64,000 nucleotides of DNA from Gracilimonas mengyeensis (GTDB lineage Bacteria; Bacteroidota; Rhodothermia; Balneolales; Balneolaceae): positions 62,001-126,000 of the forward strand of contig NZ_FXTP01000005.1 of the NCBI RefSeq assembly GCF_900182705.1. The letters run 5' to 3'. This document shows, piece by piece, positions 53,709-61,157 of this stretch. Numbering within the stretch: the stretch's first letter is position 1; each line of letters starts with the position of its first letter. Position numbers and translations under genes: made by a program. The notes under the pieces were generated by a model. That model was not told where the DNA came from. It did no database searches and saw nothing but the letters and a program-made list of their open reading frames with translations.

Positions 53709-53744
53709 TAAAAAAGCGGATACCCTTTGAAAGAGTATCCGCTT
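53709..53744 (-). terminator. Intrinsic terminator of the cytoplasmic YceI gene
   Basis: On the minus strand, the perfect 10-bp stem AAGCGGATAC/GTATCCGCTT (arms 53735-53744 and 53714-53723) runs into TTTTTTATTT. It lies 27 bases after the yceI stop codon and before the Crp/Fnr gene, so the two are separate transcripts. Confidence 0.9.
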
Positions 53745-53770
53745 GGGGGATCAACAACAAATTGCTGTAA

Positions 53771-54310
53771 TCAGCTTTGAACGAACTGAACGTTTAACTG
53801 CAATTTAACCTGGTCACCAACAACAACGTTTCCGGCTTCTGTTACAGCACTCCATGTAAGACCGAAGTCTTTGCGGTTGATAGATCCACTAATTTCAAAA
53901 CCGGCTTTGGTTTGGCCGTATGGATCAACAACAGTTCCGCCGTGAACCACATCCAAAAGTACCTTTTTGGTTACATCACGAATGGTCAGGTCACCGGTTA
54001 CTTTATATTCTCCGTCTTTGATCTTTTCGAAATTCACTGATTCAAATTTCAGTTGGGGAAATTCTTCTGCATTGAAGAAATCATCCGACTTCAGGTGCTG
54101 ATCCCGGTCTTCATTGTTGGTCGATATACTGTCGATATCAGCGCTAAAGGTAGCTTTAGCCTTTTTGAAATCGTCACCATCGGTTTCAATCGTTCCGTCA
54201 TAAGAACCGAAGCTTCCGGTGACAGTCGAAATAACCAGGTGTTTTACTTTGAATTGCACTTCAGAGTGAGTGGGATCAATTTTCCACAAAGTTTTTGTTG
54301 AAGTAGTCAT
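53771..54310 (-). CDS. YceI-family protein without signal peptide
   Basis: The 179-residue protein has the full YceI pattern ('IDPTHSEVQFKVKHLVISTVTGSFGSYDG', 'DIDSISTNNEDRDQHLKSDDFFNAEEFPQLKFES' in outline, 'GDLTIRDVTKKVLLDV') but no export signal, so it is probably cytoplasmic. It likely binds isoprenoid or quinone-like lipids. It is transcribed alone, with a strong terminator behind it and the second FNR-type double operator in front. Confidence 0.92.
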   Translation of the reverse strand: MTTSTKTLWKIDPTHSEVQFKVKHLVISTVTGSFGSYDGTIETDGDDFKKAKATFSADIDSISTNNEDRDQHLKSDDFFNAEEFPQLKFESVNFEKIKDGEYKVTGDLTIRDVTKKVLLDVVHGGTVVDPYGQTKAGFEISGSINRKDFGLTWSAVTEAGNVVVGDQVKLQLNVQFVQS

Positions 54311-54377
54311 GGTATTGGGGATTTGATGTTATTCATTATGTTCAGGAATAACATAAGGGGGTATTGAACCAACACCA

Positions 54378-54414
54378 TTGATATAAGACAGGAATTAATC
54401 TTGATATATGTCAA
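54378..54414 (-). promoter_or_regulatory. FNR/Crp-type double operator of the yceI gene
   Basis: TTGATATATGTCAA (54401-54414) matches TTGAT-N4-ATCAA except for one base of the second half. A further TTGATAT (54378-54384), preceded by ACCA as at the other promoter, lies 23 bases away. The spacing of motif to motif and motif to start codon equals that at 52990-53026, so the two promoters share one regulatory design. Confidence 0.72.
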
Positions 54415-54556
54415 TAGAGTATCTAACAGAAGAACATTTTTCCGGCAAACAAAACTTTCATTTACCTTCTCTTTGTTCACTTAACAGAAATATAGAATCC
54501 ACGTTAGATCATGAATAACGTGCATTTAAACGAAATAGAGCGAAGACTTTTGCTTT

Positions 54557-54569
54557 CTTCCGGGCGTAC
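54557..54569 (+). other. Right attachment site (attR): duplicated tRNA-Arg 3' end
   Basis: CTTCCGGGCGTAC is identical to the tRNA-Arg end at 25942-25954. It is not part of a complete tRNA here (the upstream bases do not form a T arm). A terminator hairpin follows 6 bases later, as expected for the original chromosomal sequence downstream of the tRNA gene before the island inserted. Confidence 0.72.
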
Positions 54570-54575
54570 AAATAT

Positions 54576-54615
54576 AAAGCCACAAGATACTGATAAACAG
54601 AATCTTGTGGCTTTT
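54576..54615 (+). terminator. Strong hairpin after attR, probably the original tRNA-Arg terminator
   Basis: AAAGCCACAAGAT (54576-54588) pairs with ATCTTGTGGCTTT (54602-54614) around a 13-base loop, followed by a T-rich tract. No complete gene ends just upstream on the plus strand. It is best explained as the tRNA-Arg terminator displaced by the island. Confidence 0.75.
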
Positions 54616-54970
54616 ATGTTTTGGGGATTGGACAATATTTGATAAACATTTTCCCCTCGTTCCCAACCACCCGGTTGGGGATGCCACTCCGGACCTCCCG
54701 GTCCGCGATATGCTACAGACAACATCCCCGCTCAATTTTTGATTAAACATTACTTCCCTTCACCCACCGGGGTAAAAATTCTTCTCTATTATTACACCTT
54801 TTCCCCGGGTTGCCCGATCCCGATCATCGCCCCAAATTAACACCCCAACGGGCTTACCCAAGGTTACCTGCGTTTTTGACTGCTACGGAGTCGTAAAGCT
54901 TTATAATCCATGCGGTTCCATAATTGGCAGCCACAAAAAGATCTCAAACCCAATAATCATCCTAAAAAAA
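54616..54970 (+). repeat. Gene-free stretch with small hairpin repeats
   Basis: Within this stretch, CCCAACC-ACCC-GGTTGGG (54662-54679) and GGACC-TCCC-GGTCC (54691-54704) form two neighbouring hairpins of a kind repeated in intergenic DNA of related genomes. The rest, up to the GIY-YIG gene, is C-rich, with no convincing ORF or promoter. Confidence 0.55.
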
Positions 54971-55240
54971 CTAACCCTTTGCCATTAAACGTGCTATCAA
55001 CGCTTCCTTCTGCTTTCGACTTAGCTGCTTAATGGCGTATTCGCGTTTGCAGGCTTCGGATTGATTGGGCTGTTCTTCGAGATATACCAGTTCTTTGGGA
55101 GGAAATGCCCGCAGGTATTTGGCTCCCTTACCGCTGCAGTGATCCCGCCATCTGTTAATCACATGGTTGGTACAGCCGGTGTACAGACTGCCGTTTCCAC
55201 AGCGGATGATATATACAAACCAGGAAACTTCTTCGTACAT
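54971..55240 (-). CDS. GIY-YIG nuclease-domain protein (UPF0213-like)
   Basis: The 89-residue single-domain GIY-YIG protein has 'WFVYIIRCGNGSLYTGCTNHVINRWRDHCSGKGAKYLR' in outline, with the paired YIIRC/YTGCT form of the motif. The catalytic Arg follows in 'NRWRDH', and the late Glu lies in 'LVYLEEQPNQSEACKREYAIKQL'. Such stand-alone proteins are common and may act in DNA repair or processing; the substrate is unknown. It lies just outside the island's right end. Confidence 0.9.
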   Translation of the reverse strand: MYEEVSWFVYIIRCGNGSLYTGCTNHVINRWRDHCSGKGAKYLRAFPPKELVYLEEQPNQSEACKREYAIKQLSRKQKEALIARLMAKG

Positions 55241-55411
55241 ATGCTATTCTGTTTCGCTTTAAGACCTCCAACGGGATCAACTTAATCCGAGGGGGCGTTG
55301 CTTTGGGAACAATTCCGTTAAGTATATAAAATCACATTCCTTAAAACACAGATTTCCTCACAAAAATAATCCGTGGAATCCCACAATCCACAAAATCCGT
55401 GATTCCAACCC

Positions 55412-56113
55412 TTAGCCCTCAAAAAACGCTTTCACCTCTTTCCGGTAGGTTTTGCCAATGGCTAACTTCTTGTCCGCCACCTTAACCTGCCAGGACTCAT
55501 ATTCCTGCAAATAATCGGCATTGATGATGGTAGAACGATGAATACGAATGAATGAGCCGGGAAGGAATTCTTCCATGAGTTCGCTTAGACTGTGGTCCAC
55601 TATCACTTTTTCATCTTGCATAAACACCTCCGCATAATTCCCGGAAGCCGTAATGTAACGGATATCAGCAGAGTCCAGTTTTAGCATCTTGGTTCCGTTT
55701 TTTAGCAACAAGGCAGAAGCTTTGGCATCAAGCTGAGGACCGGGTTGGACAGCCTGCCGTTTATGCTCCAGCACACGCATCACCGCCTTGTAGAACCTGG
55801 GAAACTCGATGGGTTTTAAGAGGTAACCGGCCGCCTCATGATCGTAACTCTCCACCGCATACTCATCATAAGCCGTTGTAAAAATAACAGTCGGCGGATT
55901 CTTCAACGCCTTCAATAACGACATCCCATCCATATCCGGCATGTTGATGTCCAGGAAAATAAGATCCACCTGCTGCTCTTTTAAATAAGAAGCGGCTTTA
56001 AGCGGAGAGGTGAATGTTTCCATCAGTTCAAGCTCCTCAATCTTATCCACGTAATGCCTGATCACATGATGGGCCCGAGGTTCGTCGTCTACAGATATGG
56101 CTTTTAGTTTCAT
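55412..56113 (-). CDS. LytTR-family response regulator
   Basis: The protein has 233 residues. The receiver domain has the acidic pair D9-D10, the phosphoacceptor D55 in 'LIFLDINMPDMDG', T in 'VIFTTAY' and K in 'GYLLKPIEF'. The C-terminal LytTR DNA-binding domain shows 'DIRYITASGNYAEVF', 'SFIRIHRSTIINADYL' and 'KLAIGKTYRKEV'. It is encoded 4 bases overlapping with its sensor kinase. Its target genes are not evident, but the secreted aspartic protease transcribed divergently from the kinase is a candidate. Confidence 0.95.
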   Translation of the reverse strand: MKLKAISVDDEPRAHHVIRHYVDKIEELELMETFTSPLKAASYLKEQQVDLIFLDINMPDMDGMSLLKALKNPPTVIFTTAYDEYAVESYDHEAAGYLLKPIEFPRFYKAVMRVLEHKRQAVQPGPQLDAKASALLLKNGTKMLKLDSADIRYITASGNYAEVFMQDEKVIVDHSLSELMEEFLPGSFIRIHRSTIINADYLQEYESWQVKVADKKLAIGKTYRKEVKAFFEG

Positions 56114-57339
56114 CGGCGGGGTAGTTTTAATATCACCTCATGTTGTTGCTGGTTAGACAGGATATCCAAATCAAAGTCATCTTCATAATACAAGGCCAGT
56201 AACTTTTTGGTTTGAGCCGTCCCGATCCCGGAAACACCGGCTTCCTGTTTTGAGGGATGATTGCTGTTACAAACCGTCAAAATGATATAGGTTTCTGTGA
56301 TGTTAAGTTTCATCTCCACGAAGGAAGGCCTTTCATAGCTTATGCCATGCTTGAATGCATTTTCCACAAAGTTAATCAGGATCATCGGGGCGATTTGCGC
56401 CGAATGCAGATCACCGCTTATCTCCATGTTGATATCTACGGATTCCGGATTTAATCGCAATTTCTGTAATTCCACATAACGTTTTATGTACTCCCATTCT
56501 TCTCTCAGCGGAACCAGTTTTTTGGTGCTATGGGTTAATGAGTATCTCATCAAACCGGTTAGGTTCTGTAGCCCATCCGCAAGGGCTTCGTTCTTACTTT
56601 CAAGCGCCATGGAGTACAGGTTATTCAGCGTATTGAAAAAGAAATGAGGCCGAAGCTGAGCCCTTATCAAGGCAAGTTCCGATTGCATATGATCGGCTTC
56701 CTCCAGTTCCTGATACCTGTATAAAAACTGAGTCGTCGTTTGTGCCAGAAAAGCCACCAACACGATCAAAAAATAGACCGCAAACAGAGAATCAGAAAAT
56801 GAACTAAAAGTGCCAAACCTGAATACCGTGGTGGAAGGCTGAGTGGTTAGAGCTGAAGCTGTCGTTTGGCTGGTTGTCGGTTCAGTGTTAAGCATCACTC
56901 CGGCAAACACCACAATGACCATATGAATAATAGCAAAACCAAGCCAGCCCGTAGTCAATGCAAGCAGCTTCTTTTTAAGGGCGCTTTGATTTCTTTTGAA
57001 GAACATAAAATAGGAGACAAACCAACCTGTGAGATACAGCCCATACACAATGCCATGCCAAATCATTTGATTAGTTTGAGAAGACTGTGCATCGTTGCTG
57101 CTTCCAAAGCTGGAAGTAACTTCGGAATTCATTGTATCCTGAAAAACAGAACCGGCAGCAGTATCCGGCGAAGAAGAATACCCGCGAAGGATATAAGCTT
57201 CAGATTCTGAAGAAATGGGAACACCCTCTAACACCATATAATTGATGAGCTCATAATTTCTAATTGCCAGGGTTGTGATAACCACCACCGCCACAATATG
57301 GATCAGAATTTCGGCCAGTTTTGGTATCCGGGGATTCAT
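56110..57339 (-). CDS. LytS-type sensor histidine kinase
   Basis: The 409-residue protein has four membrane helices: near residues 8-30, about 93-112, about 126-150 and about 180-205. After them comes the His_kinase domain with phosphoacceptor His in 'QLRPHFFFNTLNNLYSMAL' (near residue 230), then 'SLTHSTKKLVPLREEWEYIKRYVELQKLRL' in outline, the N box 'APMILINFVENAFKHGIS', and a late 'GVSGIGTAQTKKLL'. A polar periplasmic loop lies between helices 1 and 2, rich in Ser and Gln. It pairs with the LytTR regulator that overlaps its 3' end by 4 bases. Confidence 0.94.
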   Translation of the reverse strand: MNPRIPKLAEILIHIVAVVVITTLAIRNYELINYMVLEGVPISSESEAYILRGYSSSPDTAAGSVFQDTMNSEVTSSFGSSNDAQSSQTNQMIWHGIVYGLYLTGWFVSYFMFFKRNQSALKKKLLALTTGWLGFAIIHMVIVVFAGVMLNTEPTTSQTTASALTTQPSTTVFRFGTFSSFSDSLFAVYFLIVLVAFLAQTTTQFLYRYQELEEADHMQSELALIRAQLRPHFFFNTLNNLYSMALESKNEALADGLQNLTGLMRYSLTHSTKKLVPLREEWEYIKRYVELQKLRLNPESVDINMEISGDLHSAQIAPMILINFVENAFKHGISYERPSFVEMKLNITETYIILTVCNSNHPSKQEAGVSGIGTAQTKKLLALYYEDDFDLDILSNQQQHEVILKLPRR

Positions 57340-57656
57340 GCTAAAAGTTCAATGTACATGCTGTGTTTTATCGTAAGCGTTGAAGTAACACCGTTAAGAG
57401 AGTCAGTAATGTTGATTTCATCAAACTTATACATCGGTTTTGTGTGTCATTCATTTAAAGGTAGAGAGCAGGCCGTTCAGGATTAAATAGAACATCCGAA
57501 CGGCGCTTTATATCATGTGAACGGCACCCCTACGCATTCAGCCAATAAATGTTAACACTCAAAAGTCAAAGGAATGCTTTCGGATGTAAAATTTTTTGAG
57601 TGAAATGCTGGAGGTTATTCTTGGTGAAAACATTAAATATTCACCAGGTACACACT

Positions 57657-58928
57657 ATGGATATTAGTAATTATTTACTGCTACTGCTTATTTGGACGCT
57701 GGCTTTTGGAGTAATCCGGGGACAAGAGAAATCAAGCAAAGAGAAACTGGTTGATCGTATCGTCCAAAGCATAAATAACCAGTCTATGGAAGGCTTGAAG
57801 CCCTATTTATCGGACGATTTTGTTATTTCAGGCAGATATAGTCCCATTTCATTGAAAATCCTGGAACAGCTTATTCTTCAATTAAACGAACAGGTAAATG
57901 ACTATACCTGGATCAAGTCCGAAGAAACGCTTGATGGTTCAGTGACACATTTTTACCGCTTCGATTATGAGGGGATGGGGGAAAGACAGATGTCGTTTTC
58001 AGTCAATGAAGACGGTAAAATCACAGAAATGGAGCTGGTGAATATGAAAGTAAAGACCCTGGAGGAAGAACCGGAGGTAATTAAACCCACAGAAAAGGTC
58101 ATAGAGATTCCCTTCCGGTTAAAAGAAAAACTGCTGTTAGTAGATGCGACAATCCAAGGAGAAAGAAAGACCTTCCTGTTTGATTCCGGATCTCCACGAT
58201 TGATTCTCAATCAACAGCATTTTAGTACTGAAGCAACAGATTCGGGAGCAACCAGATTCAGCTCTGTGGAGGGAGTACATAGACACATCAACAGCCTAGA
58301 TATTATTGAGCTGCCGGATTTCAATTTCCATGGCATCCGGATGAAGAACCAGCAAGTGCTCACCGCAGACCTTTCTCATTTAGAGGCTACTTTGCACACT
58401 CCCATTGTCGGCTTAATCGGGTACGAAATCTTTGAAGGCTACGATGTGCTGTTTAATTATGGACAACAAAAGCTGATACTCATTTACCCGGATCAAACCA
58501 AAAACTTTATAGCCGCATTAAGTGCGCAGCTATCCGTCTCCGTTATCCCCTTCAAGTTAGAAAGTCATCTCCCTCTGTTTGAAGCCTCGGCTTCAGGCCG
58601 GCAATTTACTTTGGGTTTGGATAGTGGTGCCTCCTCAAACCTCCTGTCACTTAATTTGATTGAACCGTTGGAAGGATCAGTCTCTGAACTGCACCACACC
58701 GAGCTTTCCGGAGCGGATACAAATGAACAAATGGTTACCAAAGGGGTTCTGGATGAGATCGGCATTGGCGACATTTCCTATTTCAGTGTACCCACGATCT
58801 TTAAAGATATCACAAACCTGAAAAAAGCCTACGGAGATGAGCTGGAAGGATTGGCAGGATATGAACTTTTAAGCCGGCAGGTATCGTTGATTTCCTATTC
58901 GGAAAATACCCTGTATCTCTTTAAATAA
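57657..58928 (+). CDS. Secreted two-lobed aspartic protease (retropepsin-like/clan AA)
   Basis: The ATG at 57657 gives a signal peptide ('ISNYLLLLLIWTLAFGVIRG'); the frame is open from 57600, but the extra 19 residues look non-coding. An NTF2/DUF3887-like domain ('DRIVQSINNQSMEGLKPYLSDDF') comes first. Two aspartic-protease half-sites follow: 'FLFDSGSPRLIL' (Asp near 176) and 'LGLDSGASSNLL' (Asp near 321), each with a later hydrophobic Gly flap. Having both in one chain suggests an internal pepsin-like pseudodimer. It is divergent from the LytS/LytTR pair. The 317 bp between them (57340-57656) hold no recognised element besides presumed promoters. Confidence 0.85.
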   Translation: MDISNYLLLLLIWTLAFGVIRGQEKSSKEKLVDRIVQSINNQSMEGLKPYLSDDFVISGRYSPISLKILEQLILQLNEQVNDYTWIKSEETLDGSVTHFYRFDYEGMGERQMSFSVNEDGKITEMELVNMKVKTLEEEPEVIKPTEKVIEIPFRLKEKLLLVDATIQGERKTFLFDSGSPRLILNQQHFSTEATDSGATRFSSVEGVHRHINSLDIIELPDFNFHGIRMKNQQVLTADLSHLEATLHTPIVGLIGYEIFEGYDVLFNYGQQKLILIYPDQTKNFIAALSAQLSVSVIPFKLESHLPLFEASASGRQFTLGLDSGASSNLLSLNLIEPLEGSVSELHHTELSGADTNEQMVTKGVLDEIGIGDISYFSVPTIFKDITNLKKAYGDELEGLAGYELLSRQVSLISYSENTLYLFK

Positions 58929-59042
58929 AGTGTAGCAGTCGGCAATGACATTCCGGTAAGGGCCGCCATGAAAAATATCTACTGCTAATTTACTAAGCAG
59001 GTTAAATGCTAACATAGTATCAATCTTAAAACGGGAATCTAC

Positions 59043-60020
59043 GTGACTAAAAAATGTGCTTTACTACCCTTATGCTTTCTTTTGCTTTTGATACCGGCAT
59101 TGTGCTTTGCCCAGATCACTCCTGGTGATAAAGGGTTCAGGGAATACACCATCGAAGCTCCCAATGATACCATCAACTTTTATCTATATGCTCCAAGGGA
59201 TCTTCAGAAAGATCATCTTTTCATTCATATTGACGGCTCTTATCCGGCTCCACTCTGGATAGAAACCAATCCCTGTTGCTCCACGATGGATCCTTTTAGC
59301 TATAATTTGATTCCCGATAATTATGCCTACGTTGTTATCTCAAAACACGGATTTCCATTCAGCGACAAAGAAGATTTTACGGTTCCATCAAATTATTGGG
59401 AAAAGAATACACTGGATTTTCGGGTTGAGAGGGTTAACCGGGTGATCAAATATATTCAGCAAGAGATTTTTCAACCAGAAAATATCGTATTGGTAGGCAC
59501 CTCACAGGGGACGGATGTAGCTGCAAAGTTAGCTACTCTAAATAAAGATGTAACGCACCTTGGATTTTGGGCAGGAGGAGGACTCCCCCAACTTATGGAA
59601 TTCATCATGTTTGTAAGGAAGGATGCTATTGCAGGAAAAATTTCGGAAGTCGAGGCTACAAAACGAATTGATTCCCTTCTGGTGCAGTTTGAACGGATGT
59701 TCCAGGATCCATCGCCACATAAAATGTGGGATGGAAATAGTTATCTCAGCTATGTGAGTTTTTCTGAACCTCCCGTTCAACACCTTTTAAAACTTGATAT
59801 CCCGATATATGTGGCGGTAGGCACCCTGGATAAAAATGTGGCTGTTGAAAATTCCTACATCATCCCCGTTGAATTTATCCGTCACAGAAAAAAGAACCTT
59901 ACCTTTCGACAGTTTCCAAACTATGATCACAATTTCATAGAAATAACCGAAACCGGACAAGAAATCGACCAGTTTGATACGGTGACCAAAGATTTCATTC
60001 AATGGCTGGAAGAGCACTAG
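59043..60020 (+). CDS. Secreted alpha/beta-hydrolase-like protein
   Basis: The start is GTG at 59043. The signal peptide 'CALLPLCFLLLLIPALCFAQ' is clear. The hydrolase fold is suggested by the nucleophile elbow 'IVLVGTSQGTDVAAKLA' (G-x-S-x-G), the earlier oxyanion region 'LFIHIDGSYPAPLW', and the late 'DIPIYVAVGTLDKNV...FPNYDHNFIE' with Asp and His candidates for the triad. It is 325 residues. Its substrate is unknown; an esterase or peptidase role in the periplasm is likely. It follows the aspartic protease gene by 114 bp. Confidence 0.82.
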   Translation: MTKKCALLPLCFLLLLIPALCFAQITPGDKGFREYTIEAPNDTINFYLYAPRDLQKDHLFIHIDGSYPAPLWIETNPCCSTMDPFSYNLIPDNYAYVVISKHGFPFSDKEDFTVPSNYWEKNTLDFRVERVNRVIKYIQQEIFQPENIVLVGTSQGTDVAAKLATLNKDVTHLGFWAGGGLPQLMEFIMFVRKDAIAGKISEVEATKRIDSLLVQFERMFQDPSPHKMWDGNSYLSYVSFSEPPVQHLLKLDIPIYVAVGTLDKNVAVENSYIIPVEFIRHRKKNLTFRQFPNYDHNFIEITETGQEIDQFDTVTKDFIQWLEEH

Positions 60021-60056
60021 TCCGGCATAATAAGTACCGAAATGTGCGGATAGTGC

Positions 60057-60560
60057 TTAGGCTTCATTCTTCTTAAAAATCCGATTCCCAATCTCCCGCT
60101 CTTTCCGCACCAAGAATGAGCCCTGACCGCGCTGGCGGACAAACCTGCATGTGCGTCCGCAAGCATAGAACAGCAAAAAAGCCAATAGCGTAGCGCCAAT
60201 GGTCGCTATAGGCTGTTCGGCAAGATTTTGATAAACGGCCTGGAAAAAAGCTACGCCTTCATTCAACATATCCATTACGCGATCCATCGCTTGCCCGCCA
60301 TATCGCTGATGAAAGTCTGCCGCTGTTTGCGTGTTATAATCCTCAATTACCATGCTGATGTAGCTTAACTTCTCAGGCCAGGCGGCAAGCTTATGGTACA
60401 CCTCCGACAAAGAACCAAATCCTGTAGCAAGTTTATCCAAAAAAGAATCCGGTGCGGCTAAAACAATGAGGGCAACCACTCCGGCTGCAATTTTAAATAC
60501 AAATTCCAGCACAAACAGAAGCGGATGTACGGTAAATCTATATATAGGAGAAGTTTTCAT
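60057..60560 (-). CDS. Membrane protein of unknown function
   Basis: The 167-residue protein has a hydrophobic N-terminal region ('PLLFVLEFVFKIAAGVVALIVLAAP') and a second helix ('PIATIGATLLAFLLFYACG') separated by an amphipathic loop of about 80 residues. A basic tail follows ('RTCRFVRQRGQGSFLVRKE'). I recognise no family. It converges with the hydrolase gene. Confidence 0.6.
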   Translation of the reverse strand: MKTSPIYRFTVHPLLFVLEFVFKIAAGVVALIVLAAPDSFLDKLATGFGSLSEVYHKLAAWPEKLSYISMVIEDYNTQTAADFHQRYGGQAMDRVMDMLNEGVAFFQAVYQNLAEQPIATIGATLLAFLLFYACGRTCRFVRQRGQGSFLVRKEREIGNRIFKKNEA

Positions 60561-60695
60561 AGAGCGCCGGTAAGGTTTTGAGATTCATATACTGCTGCTT
60601 TTAGCGAATCGGGTAACAAGATAGCTTAAGCTTTCACTTTAAAAAACTTTGAGTACGTGATTGCCTTCTATATCTACTCAAAAGCCTGTTTTCAA

Positions 60696-61046
60696 TCAAT
60701 CCAAGGTAATGAACACAGAAGTGCGAGGCCCATTATTCACGGCCCGGCTGATATGTCCCCGGCCAGTGGTGTCTTCCACCAGCACAATGTCTCCGGTTGA
60801 GAATCGCCGTACGGTTCCATCTCCTATTTCTACATCTACGGCACCATCCAGCATGATGATATATTGCCGGCGGGGCGCATTGTGCCAATCATAATTATAA
60901 TCGGGATCGGTGCGACGGAAGATGATACCCGTGGCATCCAATCGCTCTGAAAGGTGTCCGATGTCGCCGGCATCTTCCAGTTCTATTTCAAAATCCTCGA
61001 AATGTGATTCGTTGTCTGCGCCGGTGTAGATTCGGGTGATGGTCAT
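60696..61046 (-). CDS. Small cupin-domain protein
   Basis: The 116-residue single-domain cupin has the first motif 'YDWHNAPRRQYIIMLDGAVDVEIGDG' and the second 'FSTGDIVLVEDTTGRGHISR'. Metal ligands are H (DWHNAP), Q or E and a late H (GRGHIS), so a metal site is plausible though not canonical. The function may be sugar or small-molecule binding or oxidation. It is a single gene, with gaps of about 110-135 bp on either side. Confidence 0.85.
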   Translation of the reverse strand: MTITRIYTGADNESHFEDFEIELEDAGDIGHLSERLDATGIIFRRTDPDYNYDWHNAPRRQYIIMLDGAVDVEIGDGTVRRFSTGDIVLVEDTTGRGHISRAVNNGPRTSVFITLD

Positions 61047-61157
61047 TGCTCTAAGTTCTGTTTAAACATTTAAAAAAAACATATCTCCCTGAAGTGACTT
61101 ATAAAACCTAAAAAGCACTTCGGAGATTCCTTTTATTCAAACGAAGCATAGAATTTT

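Larger units (their letters stand above)
25942..54569. mobile_element. Genomic island (~28.6 kb) integrated in tRNA-Arg, carrying restriction, toxin-antitoxin and redox cargo
   Basis: The boundaries are the 13-bp direct repeats of the tRNA 3' end. Inside lie a tyrosine integrase, an HTH protein, a Prim-Pol/helicase and a zinc-ribbon protein (phage- or satellite-like module). The cargo is two restriction systems, an AbiE pair and a redox cluster. The base composition is visibly more A+T-rich than the flanking arg, dxs and queA genes, at least across 38.9-46.4 kb. The integrase is mid-island rather than beside an end, so the island may be composite, with the part right of 41.2 kb acquired separately. 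No capsid, terminase or conjugation genes are present, so it would need help to move. Confidence 0.7.

Noticed and set aside
25942-54569. A complete prophage or conjugative element
   Set aside because: No capsid, portal, terminase, tail, relaxase or type IV secretion genes were found; only integration and replication genes are present.
54504-54750. Short minus-strand ORFs around attR
   Set aside because: They run through the terminator hairpin and small repeats and have no protein features.
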